This document shows, piece by piece, positions 43,994 to 54,769 of a stretch of DNA of 64,000 nt (position 1 is the first letter of the stretch; every line of letters begins with the position of its first letter). The notes below the pieces were generated by a model. That model was not told where the DNA came from, did no database searches, and was given only the letters and a program-made list of their open reading frames with translations. The translations under genes and the position numbers were made by a program. This DNA comes from Wyeomyia smithii. Lineage: Eukaryota; Arthropoda; Insecta; Diptera; Culicidae. The stretch covers positions 181,715,825 through 181,779,824 of the forward strand of contig NC_073696.1 of assembly GCF_029784165.1 (NCBI RefSeq). Direction: 5' to 3'.

Positions 43994-44744
43994 GAGTACA
44001 ATATTCTGAAGGAGCTGAATGTTGATTATTCAATCAATAAGTTCTCTGCAAAAAAAAAAAACTCGTAAGAAAAAATTCTAGCAAATTTTTGGTAACTTTC
44101 CAATGAGAAATGGGTGTTTTTAACTCGTACGATAAAAAACGGGTTTGTTTTATTCTGGGGCCCCCACTGTAAACTGGGCCCCGGGCCCCCACAATCGTAA
44201 ATCCGGCTCTGGATACACACAAACACATTGTCTGAATCCGAGCACAACAAACAAAAAGATAAATTTTGACCATATGCGCAGAATTTTTTCATCAAATAGG
44301 GTCCTCTATCACCCCTTAAAGGATTTGATTAAAAGTGAGCTACCTTACACCCTGTATACATCGTCATTCTATTTTGTAACGACTACCTGAGTGAGAAGCA
44401 TTCATTAGCCTAACAAAGATTTATGAATATTGTGGGAAGTTTTTTTCCATTTTAAAAAAAATACCAAAAATACCGGTTTTTTCGCCTCTCCAATACCGGT
44501 ATTTCGGTATTGAAAAAAATATCGGTTTTACCGGTTTTACCGGTTTTTGTTTCACCGGTAAACCACCCTAGTTGGAGCCCACCAGTGGTAATCCAATTCA
44601 GATATCGTTGGGTGAATACAGCCAGAAATTTTATGAGACCAGCACCTCCAAAAGTTCTAAGAAGCTAACGCCATCCAGCGTGTATGTATATATAGCGTAT
44701 GTGCATATCTATAGCGTGTGCGGAAAGCTTTAAGTGCTATGCAC

Positions 44745-44886
44745 ACTGCTTCAGTGCCGGGACCGGGTCGGATTCGTGCCGGACAGTCGGATCTCAGCCA
44801 GAGCACGGTTAAAACACGGAGGCAGTGTGAATGCATTTAAATCCCGGAGAAAACACGGACCCGACCCGGAAGCAGTGTAAGGAGCG
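44745..44886. repeat. Small MITE with ACACTGCTTC ends
   Basis: ACACTGCTTC at the left, its complement GAAGCAGTGT at the right, with inner GGGACCGGGTCGG and CCGACCCGG mirrored. About 140 bp, GC-rich. Confidence 0.55.
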
Positions 44887-44935
44887 TTTTAACGTGTGTT
44901 GATAGCTGTAGCATGTGTGATATTTGATTTGTGAG

Positions 44936-45115
44936 ATGTGTGTGTATGATATGGTATGATGTGTGTGTATGATATGTGTTTGTTTATGATATGTTTGTGT
45001 TTATGATATGTGTGTGTATGATATGTGTGTGTGTATGATATGGTATGATGTGTGTGTATGATATGGTATGATGTGTGTGTGTGTGTATGATATGGTATGA
45101 TTTGTGCGTGTGTGC
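44936..45115. repeat. TGTGTGTATGATATGGTATGA minisatellite
   Basis: Irregular tandem array of TGTGTGTATGATATG and GGTATGATG units, about 180 bp. Likely length-polymorphic. The long open frame through it on the minus strand is a repeat artefact. Confidence 0.85.
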
Positions 45116-45225
45116 TGTGTATGGCTTTTAACTCGGCACGTTCTGCTAACAATGCTGAATCCGGTTCACGAAATTCACAACCCTTCATTAGTAGACATCA
45201 TAACTCATTTCCCAAGTAAAAATAT

Positions 45226-45292
45226 TGGTTTTATCAAAGTTTTATAGCGCTCGATACAGCCAAAAAAGTGCTATAAAACTTTGATAAAACCA
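45226..45292. repeat. 23-bp perfect hairpin, 21-nt loop
   Basis: TGGTTTTATCAAAGTTTTAT plus AGC (45226-45248) and its exact complement (45270-45292). Outside the arms, CCCAAGTAA and TTGCTAGGG are also partly complementary, so the unit is probably a short foldback MITE of about 100 bp. Size resembles a pre-miRNA stem. Confidence 0.8.
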
Positions 45293-45405
45293 GTTGTGTT
45301 GCTAGGGTAATGAAACATTCAATGCATTTGTTAATAGTGTACGTAGTTCTACGTCATTTATGCGGTCGTGTCTTGGACACAACCTCCTACTATTTTTTTT
45401 ATTAA

Positions 45406-46146
45406 GGGGTTATATACCTTTTTGGTCGAGAAAAATGAGGGAAGTTTGAATTTATTTTTAAGTGAATAGCACCATTTTCATTGCATCAAATGGGTATTTT
45501 TCTGAACGTACGATTAATCAACAACAGAAAAATACGTTTGATTTTGAGATATACCAATTATTACTGGAGTAATGGCCGTTTCCCCGAAACGCTATTTTTT
45601 TGCAGAGGCTTGCGGTGATCCTGATAGAGACTCAACGGGTCAACCGAAATCAAAAAACTCATATTATTTCATTAGTTTAGAAGTGTGCCGGGTCCTTGAA
45701 CGATCGCTTTTATGAGTATTTTGTTTTCAATGCAAACGGGAACGTTTTTTCCAAAAAATGCACGTTTTGAACGCTAAAAATTGCATTAAAAGTTTTTTTG
45801 CGGCAAAATGTAACTGTATGTTTCAAAAAGCGATCGTTCAAGGACCGGCGAATTTAATAACGAAAATTTAAAAAAAAGATGAAGGAAATCGGTTCAGTAG
45901 TTTTCCCGTAATCAGGATCACGGCAAAGTCATTTTTCGGAAAGCACTATTCCGAGATAATCGCGTGTAAAGTTTCAAGTTTAGCTTATGCGGCCTTGGCG
46001 AGGCGCGCTGCAAATCGCTCTAACTTTCCTTCTATTCTTTATGATCTTTATGAAAATTTGTGAAAATGTTCTCAAGATGTTGTATTTGAAGATAATGCAA
46101 TAATTTTTCTCTCGGTTTTTTGAAAACTAAAAAGGTATATAACCCC
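45406..46146. mobile_element. TTAA-flanked foldback MITE, 741 bp
   Basis: TTAA at 45402-45405 and 46147-46150 flank GGGGTTATATACCTTTTT and its perfect complement. Further inside, TCCTTGAACGATCGCTTTT (about 45692) is mirrored by AAAAGCGATCGTTCAAGGA (about 45826), so the whole element folds back. TTAA targets are used by piggyBac transposons; the GGGG terminus is not the usual CCC, so the assignment is tentative. Confidence 0.75.
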
Positions 46147-46255
46147 TTAAGTTAAAGTTCAGTATCAATACTACGGCAGATTTAAAGATTTCAAAATGAC
46201 AAATAGACTTGACTTGCTTAAATAAAATCTCCAAAATCTCACATTAGGGAGACCA

Positions 46256-46560
46256 TGAAAGACCACGCACGGGGGTGGGGGGGTTAACGAAATGACCACG
46301 TGGTATTTTTTCCTGACTTATAATTTATTGTTGCCACCAAGTCAAGAAGGAAGCTTTTGCGTTTTAGAAATATAGAATGTACTGAAAGTTTATTAAATTT
46401 AAGTTAAAAATTCTAGTGAGTTTTTGGCACTTGACAAATGAAAAAACCACGTGGTTAAAGTCACAAGGGGAGGGGGGGGTGTCAAAAGACCACGTGGGGG
46501 GGGGGGGGGAATTTAAAAGTGATCAAAACATGACCACCTGGTTTGGGAACGGCCCTTATT
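46256..46560. repeat. CCACGTGG-type repeat with G runs
   Basis: Four CCACGTGG or near-CCACGTGG palindromes (about 46299, 46447, 46490, 46535) separated by G-rich stretches, including a 14-G run at 46496-46509. Ends look like TTAGGG and CCCTTA. Related to the units at 8242 and 63905. Confidence 0.6.
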
Positions 46561-48950
46561 TACATACTGTATGTAAAGCGCTCCACGTAGCATAGTTGGT
46601 CATTCACTGAATTATAGCTGCCTGCATCTTAATGTAAAATGCCTATGTACAACATGGAAAAAAACAGTTATTTAGATTTATTACCAACTTGTTTCCACAC
46701 ACTGCATTCGGGCTATAATAATATGACAAACATACATGAATGCTGAAAGGAATTGAACCAGCAGTAGTTCAACAAACAATGTGAACTCATGAGTAAGGCC
46801 AGATCGTACCGCTGGGGTGACTAATTCATTTTTTTGTGTTTACAAATTTGAATAAAGCCGTTGGTTAAATAGCTATAATCTTTCATATTTTTTTCGGTTT
46901 GAGCTTTTGAAGTGAACCTGTGTTGACCAGTGTTATCGATTTCTGACGATAACGGTGTCCAAGATAAGAGCTCTCGAATCAGTGTTTACCAGTATTGAAT
47001 TTGATTATTTTAAAATTACTCTATGACAGTTATCATGCAACGACATACAATAGATACTGCTTTGGATTTGAGGTGTGGTAATCCTAATAATTTCAATATA
47101 ATTATTCAATGCGTTTATGCTAAACATTCCCACTAAATAACGCATAAAAGCACTAGTCAAAGATTTCCTGTTCTTCGCTTGGGCCTCGCAGGTATGCTCT
47201 GTTTAGCTCTAAATCGCATATAAATCCGTTCCTAATTCGAAGCGAAGGAGAGCAACTTTATTTGACTCGCGGGACGTTTCGCTTCCATCTAAAACAAACA
47301 GTTGCGCTGTTATGAATCGCGGATTCGTGAATGGAATCGCGAACGCTGTGTTATTCAAATGGGTAAAACAAATCAGAAACATGCCACTTCGAGAATGACA
47401 GAGCGGTGCTAATACCGGGTTCTATTGTTGGAAACTGCGGAGTTTTTACTGTGCCATAAGCATTCATTTGCATTTCGTGTGTGACTGCGGGTGTGAAAGT
47501 ACAGGTAATAAATTTTAGAGTGGTGAATCATTAGCAGCGCACCTTACTGCTCTCAGATTATGCTGTAATGAAGAGAAATTTTGGTTACACATGCATTTTT
47601 GCAACTAATAAAACACTGCCGATTTGGAAATGTTGTTCAATTATCTTATTCAATCGTACAATTTGAGCAAAATTTAGTGTTACTTGAGATTTTCCTTAAA
47701 CATATGCATTTTTATGGTAAAACTTTTCAGATTATACATTTTCTAAAAGAGTCAGCGAAAACCCTTCTGCTGAAGCCACATTCTCGTTCGATTATTTCTT
47801 GTGAAAAGTAATTATGTCTATAAACTCATGTGAGCTTCAACACCTTCGCACCTGTGGCTAGTTAGCGGTAGATATACTGTTTTCCACAAAGGGGTGACAT
47901 CTTTTCGGGCTGGGAAACGTGCTATCATGGGTGTGTTGTATCATTCAAGTTATCCACCAACCTGCAAAATACGCCAAACATTAAATGGAATTATCTTACT
48001 TGAGCAGTATATGGTTGTTTCAGACCGCAGTGAACCTTTGGCATGAACGCAAATAATTGCTCATATCTGTATCCTCAACAGTCATAAAAAGTAAGTTAAC
48101 GTTATTTGCTGAAGATTATACTAATTAGAATGCCGCACTCACTTAGTTTCATTCGCCGTGCTCAGCGATTTTTTGCTGAGTTTTTAACAGCTGAGTTTTC
48201 CCTTCATTTCCGTCCGGTACCTAATTGGTTTGTTTAACGAACGCTTAATAATTTTTCACCTCATTTTGAAAATTCAAAGATGTTTGCTTGGTGATCAAGT
48301 CGTTATTTCGTCCTAAATTACCTGCTTCCTGTAGAAGCGGTGCTTTTTTAAATTACCGTTAAGCGGGTGGAGAATACAAAATATTCTGTTAAAATTATTT
48401 AGCACCTCAACTGCAATTCTGAATGATTTTTTATCCAATGATTATTATCACATGTTTGTATATAAGTATACACTCAAACATACGCAAGAATTTCGTTTAT
48501 TAAGGAGGGAGTGGTTTGATTCAAATGAATAAGCTGACAAATGCATAAAAATAGGTGTCGGCCTAGCGTATTTGGTAACGTGTCCGTGGCAATTGGCTGT
48601 TGGTAGCTTAAGTAGTACAATAGTGGCAGGATTTAGACCGACGGAAAATTTAAACGAAAACGCATACAAATAGTTTCATCACGAGTCACGACAGTCAAAA
48701 CTACAGTCATATTTTTGCGCGGTTTGTCGGAGAGAACGCAAGCAATTTGCATAAAGTAATTTTTCAAACAATCTTCTTAAGTTCGAATGTTTCAGATCAA
48801 TTTTTTAGAAAAAGTTAAATTGTTTACGGCTGTTGAAGCTTTATTCTGTCATCGTGTGTTTAATGTCAGTGCACTGCAAACCAAAACAAAAAAAAAAAAC
48901 AAAAAAATAACAATGCCAATGATGAATTCCATGCAATGAAATTCTAAAGT
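46561..48950. other. No gene seen
   Basis: No recognisable gene or repeat boundary in 2.4 kb; some GCGAA/TTCGC-rich sequence near 47230-47350. Confidence 0.45.
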
Positions 48951-48952
48951 AC

Positions 48953-49070
48953 ACTCAAGTCGCTTTTTACGCGGGGGATTCGTGCCGCGTAAATTCCGAA
49001 ATCCGCGTAAAAAAACCGTGTAAATTCCGGAATCCGCGTGAAATAAATCGCGTAAAAAGCGACCTCAGTG
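48953..49070. mobile_element. Compact TA-flanked MITE, 118 bp
   Basis: CACTCAAGTCGCTTTTTACG and (reverse complement) CACTGAGGTCGCTTTTTACG, flanked by TA on both sides. Inner AAATTCCG(A/G)AATCCGCG repeats. Same family as 23643-24064. Confidence 0.8.
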
Positions 49071-49144
49071 TATAGTTTATATTGTTAGACTAACATGAAG
49101 GTATTTTTTTAAACAAACATTTTTGGAATTGGTCCGGTGAATTT

Positions 49145-49735
49145 TTATGTTTTGTTACTAGCTGACCCGGCAAACTTCGTCTCGCCTATTTTAGTGTTTA
49201 ATTTAATAATTTGGTATCTGAGGTCAATTTTCAGCACTAGCATCATTCTGGTTCCGGAGATATTCATATTGGGTGGTATCTGATCACTTTGGGCTGTTTT
49301 CCGGACACAGGAAGTCGCCATCTTACAATTCAAAATGTTGTCTGAGGTCGATTTGTGGCTTCAGTGCATCATAACAATCCCGAAAATACCCATATTGGGT
49401 GGTATTTGGTCATTTGCCGCTGTTTTTCAGAAACCGGAAGTCGACATCTTGGATTTCAAAATGGCATTGGGAGTCAGTTTATGGCCTCTGAGCGTCATTC
49501 TGGTTAAAGAAACACTCATATTGGGTGGTATTTGGTCATTTTCGGCTGTTTTCCTGAAACCGGAAGTCGCCATCTTACAATTCAAAATAATGTCTGAGGT
49601 CGATTTGTGGCTTCAGTGCATCATAATAATTCCGGAAATACCCATATTGGGTGTTATATGGTCATTTGCCGCTGTTTTTCAGAAACCGGAAGTCGCCATC
49701 TTGGATTTCGAAATGGTATTTGGAGACATGCCAGA
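49145..49735. repeat. Tandem repeat of ~130 bp, about four units
   Basis: Units of the type CATATTGGGTGGTAT(T/C)TGGTCA, GGCTGTTTT and GGAAGTCGCCATCTT recur from about 49262 to 49720. The array is preceded by ACTAGCTGACCCGGCAAACT (49159), a motif I have seen widely in arthropod repeats. Open frames across the array are repeat artefacts. Confidence 0.75.
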
Positions 49736-50260
49736 AGAAGAAAGGGTGTCGAAACATTATGGACATGCTTGTTGCACCTAAAAACATTCACTTGCCAAGT
49801 TTGGTTATATTTGCTTGATTGGTTCTCGAGCTGTGCGAAATTTGAGTTACATTTGTAAGGGACCCTCCCTTATAGAAGAGGGAGGGGTGTCAAATCATTA
49901 TGGATATATTTGTTTCCCCTGAAAAAAAACTGCCGAATTTGGTTGCATTTAATTGGTTAGTTCTCGAGATAAGTAGAAATTTGTATTTCATTTGTTTGAA
50001 ACCCCTCTCTCATAGAAGAGGGAGGGGATTCGAACCATTTTGGACATATTTGGTACCTCTAAAAACATTCACATACCAAATTTGGTTGTATTTGGTTGAT
50101 TGGTTCTCGAGCTGTGCGAAATTCGTGTTTTATCTGTATGGGACCCCTCCTTTATAGAAGAGGGAGGGGTGTCAAACCATTATGGATATATTTGTTACCC
50201 CTAGAAAACCTCCAACTACCAAATTTGGTTCTATTTACTTGATTAGTTCTCAAGATGTGC
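49736..50260. repeat. Second tandem repeat of ~140-150 bp, about four units
   Basis: Units contain GAGGGAGGGGTGTCAAA, TTATGGA(C/T)ATATTTG, AAATTTGGTTGTATTT and GATTGGTTCTCGAGCTGTGC. It directly follows the first array, and the pair is probably one element's non-coding tail. Confidence 0.75.
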
Positions 50261-51271
50261 TCTGGTTCTTGTCAGATCAGATGTATGTTTATAGATTTTG
50301 AAATGGGCGTAATAACATAGTATTTTTACTGTGAGCTTCCAGTCGTTACCATGTTTTCACCATGTTTTTAATTTTTAAGATTTTTTGAGGATTTTCTTCG
50401 AGTGAGCTCGCAAAAAAATCTGAACAATCTCAAATAATATCTGTTTATTAGATACTAATTTGGTCTTTCACAACTTCTTGAACAATCTGCAAATTATTTA
50501 TTTCACATTTATTAAACGCACACTACATACACCGAAGAAGGTAACAGACATGCAATGATCACAATATCTCTCTTTTTTGTTCTTTTTCCCTCCTTCTCTA
50601 ATTTTAAGAATTTATATTCCTTCAAACTTATCGAATTCTTTATCAAACTATTCTACCAACTCATTACAATCGACATTACGTCTGAATCAAATGTTGAGCG
50701 AGGTGTACTTTTGACGATCACGTCTAGTAGCACGAAAATCTATTTTCTTTTGCGAAAAAATTGTCCCGTCAAAACCGGACGATCCCATTGTTTGCGTACG
50801 ATAGCGACACCCACAATTTGTAAGTAGGTTCACGAGACTAAGAGAATCTGTCAAGTTGTCGGGGGGGGGGGGGCGGGGGGGGGGGATCTAAATAAATGTT
50901 ATAGTTATTAAAAACCAAAACGAAATGAGCAAAGGTGAAGCGAGCTTCTGATTGGTTGAATGTGCACGATTTTTAACACAACTTTTGTTGGAAAGATATT
51001 TAATTTATTATAACACTGAGGTATACGTATCGTATACGTATCGCAACGTGTCTATCTCTTTTCCATACAAAGTTGAAAAACGTAACCTTCAAGTAACAAC
51101 AAAACAACGGATATTACAAATCACGAGACATAGAATTAATGTTCGACGTCGGACCATATGAGTCCGAAAAATTCGATTCGATCTGCATAGAAAATGAATA
51201 AAAATAAGAATTTTTGACTTGAGACTACGTCTTTATTTTCTATACTGGAATGCATTTTGTAAAATTGTAAA
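50261..51271. other. No gene seen; G13-C-G11 tract
   Basis: A nearly pure G run lies at 50861-50885. ACGTATCGTATACGTATCG near 51022 is a short palindromic repeat. Nothing else assigned. Confidence 0.45.
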
Positions 51272-52180
51272 TAAAACTGGCAAATGTTGCGTCAGATTCC
51301 AAACAATAATAACAGCATAACATGTTGGATAGATAAAAGGTTGAACAATTTTGTATTACGCTAGTTATCATTATTATTAAAGTTTCAAAGACAAATTCAC
51401 GCGATCAATGAACCAATCACATGCGAGCATCCCTAGCACAGACGCCGTTAATGGACACCAACCATTCCGTGATGTTCTCTGTATTAATATCAAAAAAAGT
51501 TGAGAGAGTTTCTTCGTCCCAATAGGTCAATTTATGTTTGCTTCCATGAACTTAGACTAATTTGATGTCTCGAAGGTGAAGATTTTTCAAAAAGTTTGGT
51601 CAGGCATGGGGAAACCACAGCACTCGAAAGCGCATGTGGCCCAACTGCTAACAAACACACCACGCAGGGCATTTTGTATAACCCTTTGTCGCGAGCTCAA
51701 GACAACATACTGGAAAGCCATTTGTAAACACGCCCACCGAGGGTTTTTAACTTCGGCACATGAGGCAACCGAGAGCTTGCAGTTTCGGGGAACACACAAG
51801 CATTAGTCGCCACGAAGAGATTGACAATGGAATAATAATGGATAGTTGGATGTTAGCCATCGCATACAACCACCTGCAATATTTTTTTTCATATGTACTT
51901 TTGAAAAAATGAAGAGTTTGAGAAAACACGTGCAGGCATGCGGGCTCCCGAGAGCTCACGAAGTTCAAAACAATCAGGCCTGTGTTTGCCGAATCTTTCG
52001 AAGGGCTGTTTTATCTAGAACACTGTGGGTTTTTTGTTTTGTATACGCACTTTAGGGCAATCTAAATACCTTCTGTGGCATCGCTTCAAACACACACGCG
52101 GTGGTGTGGTGGGTTTAGACATGTCTGAGTTTGGTGAGGTAAAAGCAACAGTACCGTACAGTGTATGTGGAGCAGAGCGC
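51272..52180. repeat. Dispersed repeat family B, copy 2 (with empty insertion site)
   Basis: Aligns in blocks with 32327-34020. It lacks the element found at 32544-33648; the site reads CACATGCGAGCATCCC at 51420-51435. About 500 bp near 51600-52100 is present here but not in copy 1. Confidence 0.65.
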
Positions 52181-53111
52181 TGCAAGTCTCTCCATGATTG
52201 CAGCGGTCCACTTCTATTCGTACATTTTAGCAGTACATTTCTTTTCGTATTGCAGCGGTACGCTTCCATTCGATCATTTCTACTCGTGTGCAATCGAGAA
52301 AAAACTGCAATGCTGCTGCTGATAGTATTTAAAAGTTTATCTCTGAATATGATAGCCATAAATTACTCAACAAGAATTGAACATTTTTGCAACGGTTATA
52401 TGTTAAAAGTTATTTTTCATTCACTTTATCTTCGATATTCATTAAATACTCGTGACCAGCCCAGAATCGAAAGAGTAAATTCCTAAATATACAAACTTTT
52501 AAAAGAGTAAGAGCCGGCGAATGCTTGTGAATTTTTGGCCCATTTACTGCGATTTATTTACTAAGATAATATTTTTTTTTTGTTTTTACTTAACAAATAA
52601 TATAGTACCTATATGAGCTGTTAATTTAAATTTTTTGGAATTGTTGATTGCTACGATTTTTTGCTGAAACTTGTTGATAGTTTTGTTTAACATAGCTTTA
52701 TACGTTTGCCTATTCCGGCTTCGATATTATTTTCAGAGTAAGATTCATATAATAAATTTGATTTAATCAGTGCTAAATAAGACAAAACCATTCATTATGA
52801 TTACGTATTATTGGATTTGGTTTTTGATGAAATAGAGTTAATTCTGATTTAGAGGCATTACGAGAAATTCTTGGTGCTTCTTCAACAACAACGATACGCT
52901 TGTGACATGTCAAATAAATGTTGTTTGCACAAAAATTACACTACAATATCGCCAAGTGTAAATGTATTCTTTCAAGTTTTGTTAAATACATTTCTAAAAA
53001 AAATTAATGGGCGGCTGAGAAAAAAAATACGTAAGTCACTGCACAAACGAATTGATTCTGTCTGCGGATTCTGTAACCTTTGTAACAAAAATCCCTTTAA
53101 TTACAGTGCAC
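52181..53111. other. No gene seen
   Basis: AT-rich; short open frames without recognisable features. Confidence 0.45.
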
Positions 53112-54769
53112 AATTGTCCAGAAACCAAATTTAGAGAAAAATTTGGGTCTAGCAACATTTTAGAGAAAAAAAAACTTTCTTCTACAAAGTTGTTACATAT
53201 GATAAAGGGCTTATTGAAAAATTTTCAAAATTAGGGTGACCAACATTTTCGATGCAATCAAGTATCTAACTTTTTTATCTTTGTAGATAGAAGAAAAACT
53301 TGTTCTACAATGTTATAGCTCCATTTATTTTAAGTAACATTGTAAAAAAAAATTCTCTATCTTTGAAAACAACCGATTTATATTGAAAAAACACATTTTG
53401 CGCTATAACTTTTTTACTTCAAGTTTCATCTCAAAACTGTCTTTGAACGACTTTTAGAGCTTTTTAAGAGAAACAATTTTCAATGCTGACATCGTAAATA
53501 TCTCAATTTTACTCAAAGTTATCAATATTTTTCCTCAAAAAATATGCGTTTTTCATTTTTGAGGCAAACATAAAAAATATCTCTTGGTCTCATTTTGAAG
53601 GGCATACTTGACTCTATGAATGGAGGAATTTTTAAAAGTATGTTATTTTTTAAATTTGAGTAAATTCAATTTAAAAACAAGACGAAAATTTCAATAATTT
53701 TATAAATTATGGATCTAAAAGCACCCAGATTTATTTTTGGGTATTTTTTTCTATAACTAGACGTAAATCCTTTTAATTTGACCCGAAAAGATCGAAAATC
53801 AATCAACTGGTTCGAAAGTTATGAATTTTTTGAAATAAAATACACCGAATATAGCCGTTTTTATGGTCACCCTATTTCGGAGCTAGTCCCCTCAACAACC
53901 CAACGAAACAATACGGGTTTGATTATTTTCAACATAGATGCATCCCTGCGATTTTGAGCACAGTTGAAGCACTTTGCGTGACCAACTTCGAAATAGGGTG
54001 ACCATAAAAAACGACTGTGTTCGATGTATTTAATTTTAAAAAAAATCATAACTTTTGAACCAGTTGATCGATTTTCAATCTTTTTGGATAAAATTGATGG
54101 TAATTATTCCTAGTTATGAGAAAAAATACCAAAAAATAAAACTGGGTGTTTTTATATGCATAATGTATAAAATTATTGAAATTTTTGTCTTGTTTTTAAA
54201 TTGAATTTACTCAAATTTAAAAAATAACATATTTTTAAAAATTTCTCCATTTATAGAGTCAAGTATGCCCTTCAAAATGAGACCAAGAGATATTTTTTAT
54301 GTTTGCCTCAAAAAGAATGACATACAAATGAAAAACGCATATTTAAAAAAAAAATCATAATAACTTTGAGTAAAATTGAGATATTTACGATGTCAGCATT
54401 GCAAATTGTTTCTTTTAAAAAGCTCTAAAAGTCGTTCAAAGACAGTTTTGAGATGAAACTTGAAATAAAAAAGTTAAAGCGCAAAATGTGTTTTTTTTTC
54501 AATATTATTCGGCTGTTTTCAAAGATAGAGAAAAACTTTTTTTACAAAGTTACTTGAAATAAATGGAGCTATAAGTTTTTCTTCTATCTACAAAGATAAA
54601 AAAGTTAGATTCTTGATTGCATCGAAAATGTTGGTCACCCTAATTTTTGATAATTTTTTAATAAGCGCTTTATCATATGTAACAACTTTGTAGAAGAAAG
54701 TTTTTCTCTAAAATATTCCTATAGAGCTCTAGACCCAAATTTCCCGCTAAATTTGGTTTCTGGACCATT
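53112..54769. repeat. Giant inverted repeat: two ~770-bp arms around a ~110-bp spacer
   Basis: The left arm (about 53112-53879) and right arm (about 53989-54769) are reverse complements over their whole length, with scattered mismatches and small indels. Landmarks: GTCCAGAAACCAAATTTAG at the outer edges, AGGGTGACCAACATTTTCGA, TAGATAGAAGAAAAA, CTCAAAACTGTCTTTGAACG, GAGACCAAGAGATATTTTTT, and TATGGTCACCCTATTTCG at the inner edges. The spacer (53880-53988) is unrelated and somewhat GC-richer. No coding capacity. Arms of this length and similarity imply a recent duplication-inversion or a foldback transposon. Confidence 0.88.

Larger units (their letters stand above)
41643..44211 (+). mobile_element. 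Second hAT element, nested, with transposase remnant
   Basis: Ends CAGAGCCGGATTTA in inverted orientation and flanks GATACACA at 41635-41642 and 44212-44219 give a perfect 8-bp duplication. The uninterrupted sequence is seen in copy A (reverse complement near 24655-24690). GGGGCCCGGGCCCC blocks lie just inside both ends. It includes a hAT C-terminal domain (43760-43993) and is itself split by the element at 42090-43691. Confidence 0.9.
40186..44570. mobile_element. hAT element, copy B, with two further nested insertions
   Basis: Ends TAGGGTGGTCGGTAT and (reverse complement) TAGGGTGGTTTACCGG; both are followed inward by ACCGGTAAAACCGG arrays. An exact 8-bp duplication GTTGGAGC flanks it (40178-40185, 44571-44578). 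Without the inner element it is about 1.8 kb and non-coding. Copy A at 24085-25580 lies in the opposite orientation. Insertion was into moderately GC-rich DNA just downstream of the promoter-like motifs at 39907. Confidence 0.9.

Noticed and set aside
44889..45188. 99-codon minus-strand frame rich in His/Thr/Tyr
   Set aside because: It is an artefact of the TATGATATG minisatellite.
49335..49781. 148-codon frame with repeated ILGGIWSF-like segments
   Set aside because: Internal repetition follows the ~130-bp tandem array exactly; chance open frame in a repeat.
52025..52486. 153-codon plus-strand frame
   Set aside because: No family motif, no start context and it overlaps family B repeat sequence; treated as chance.
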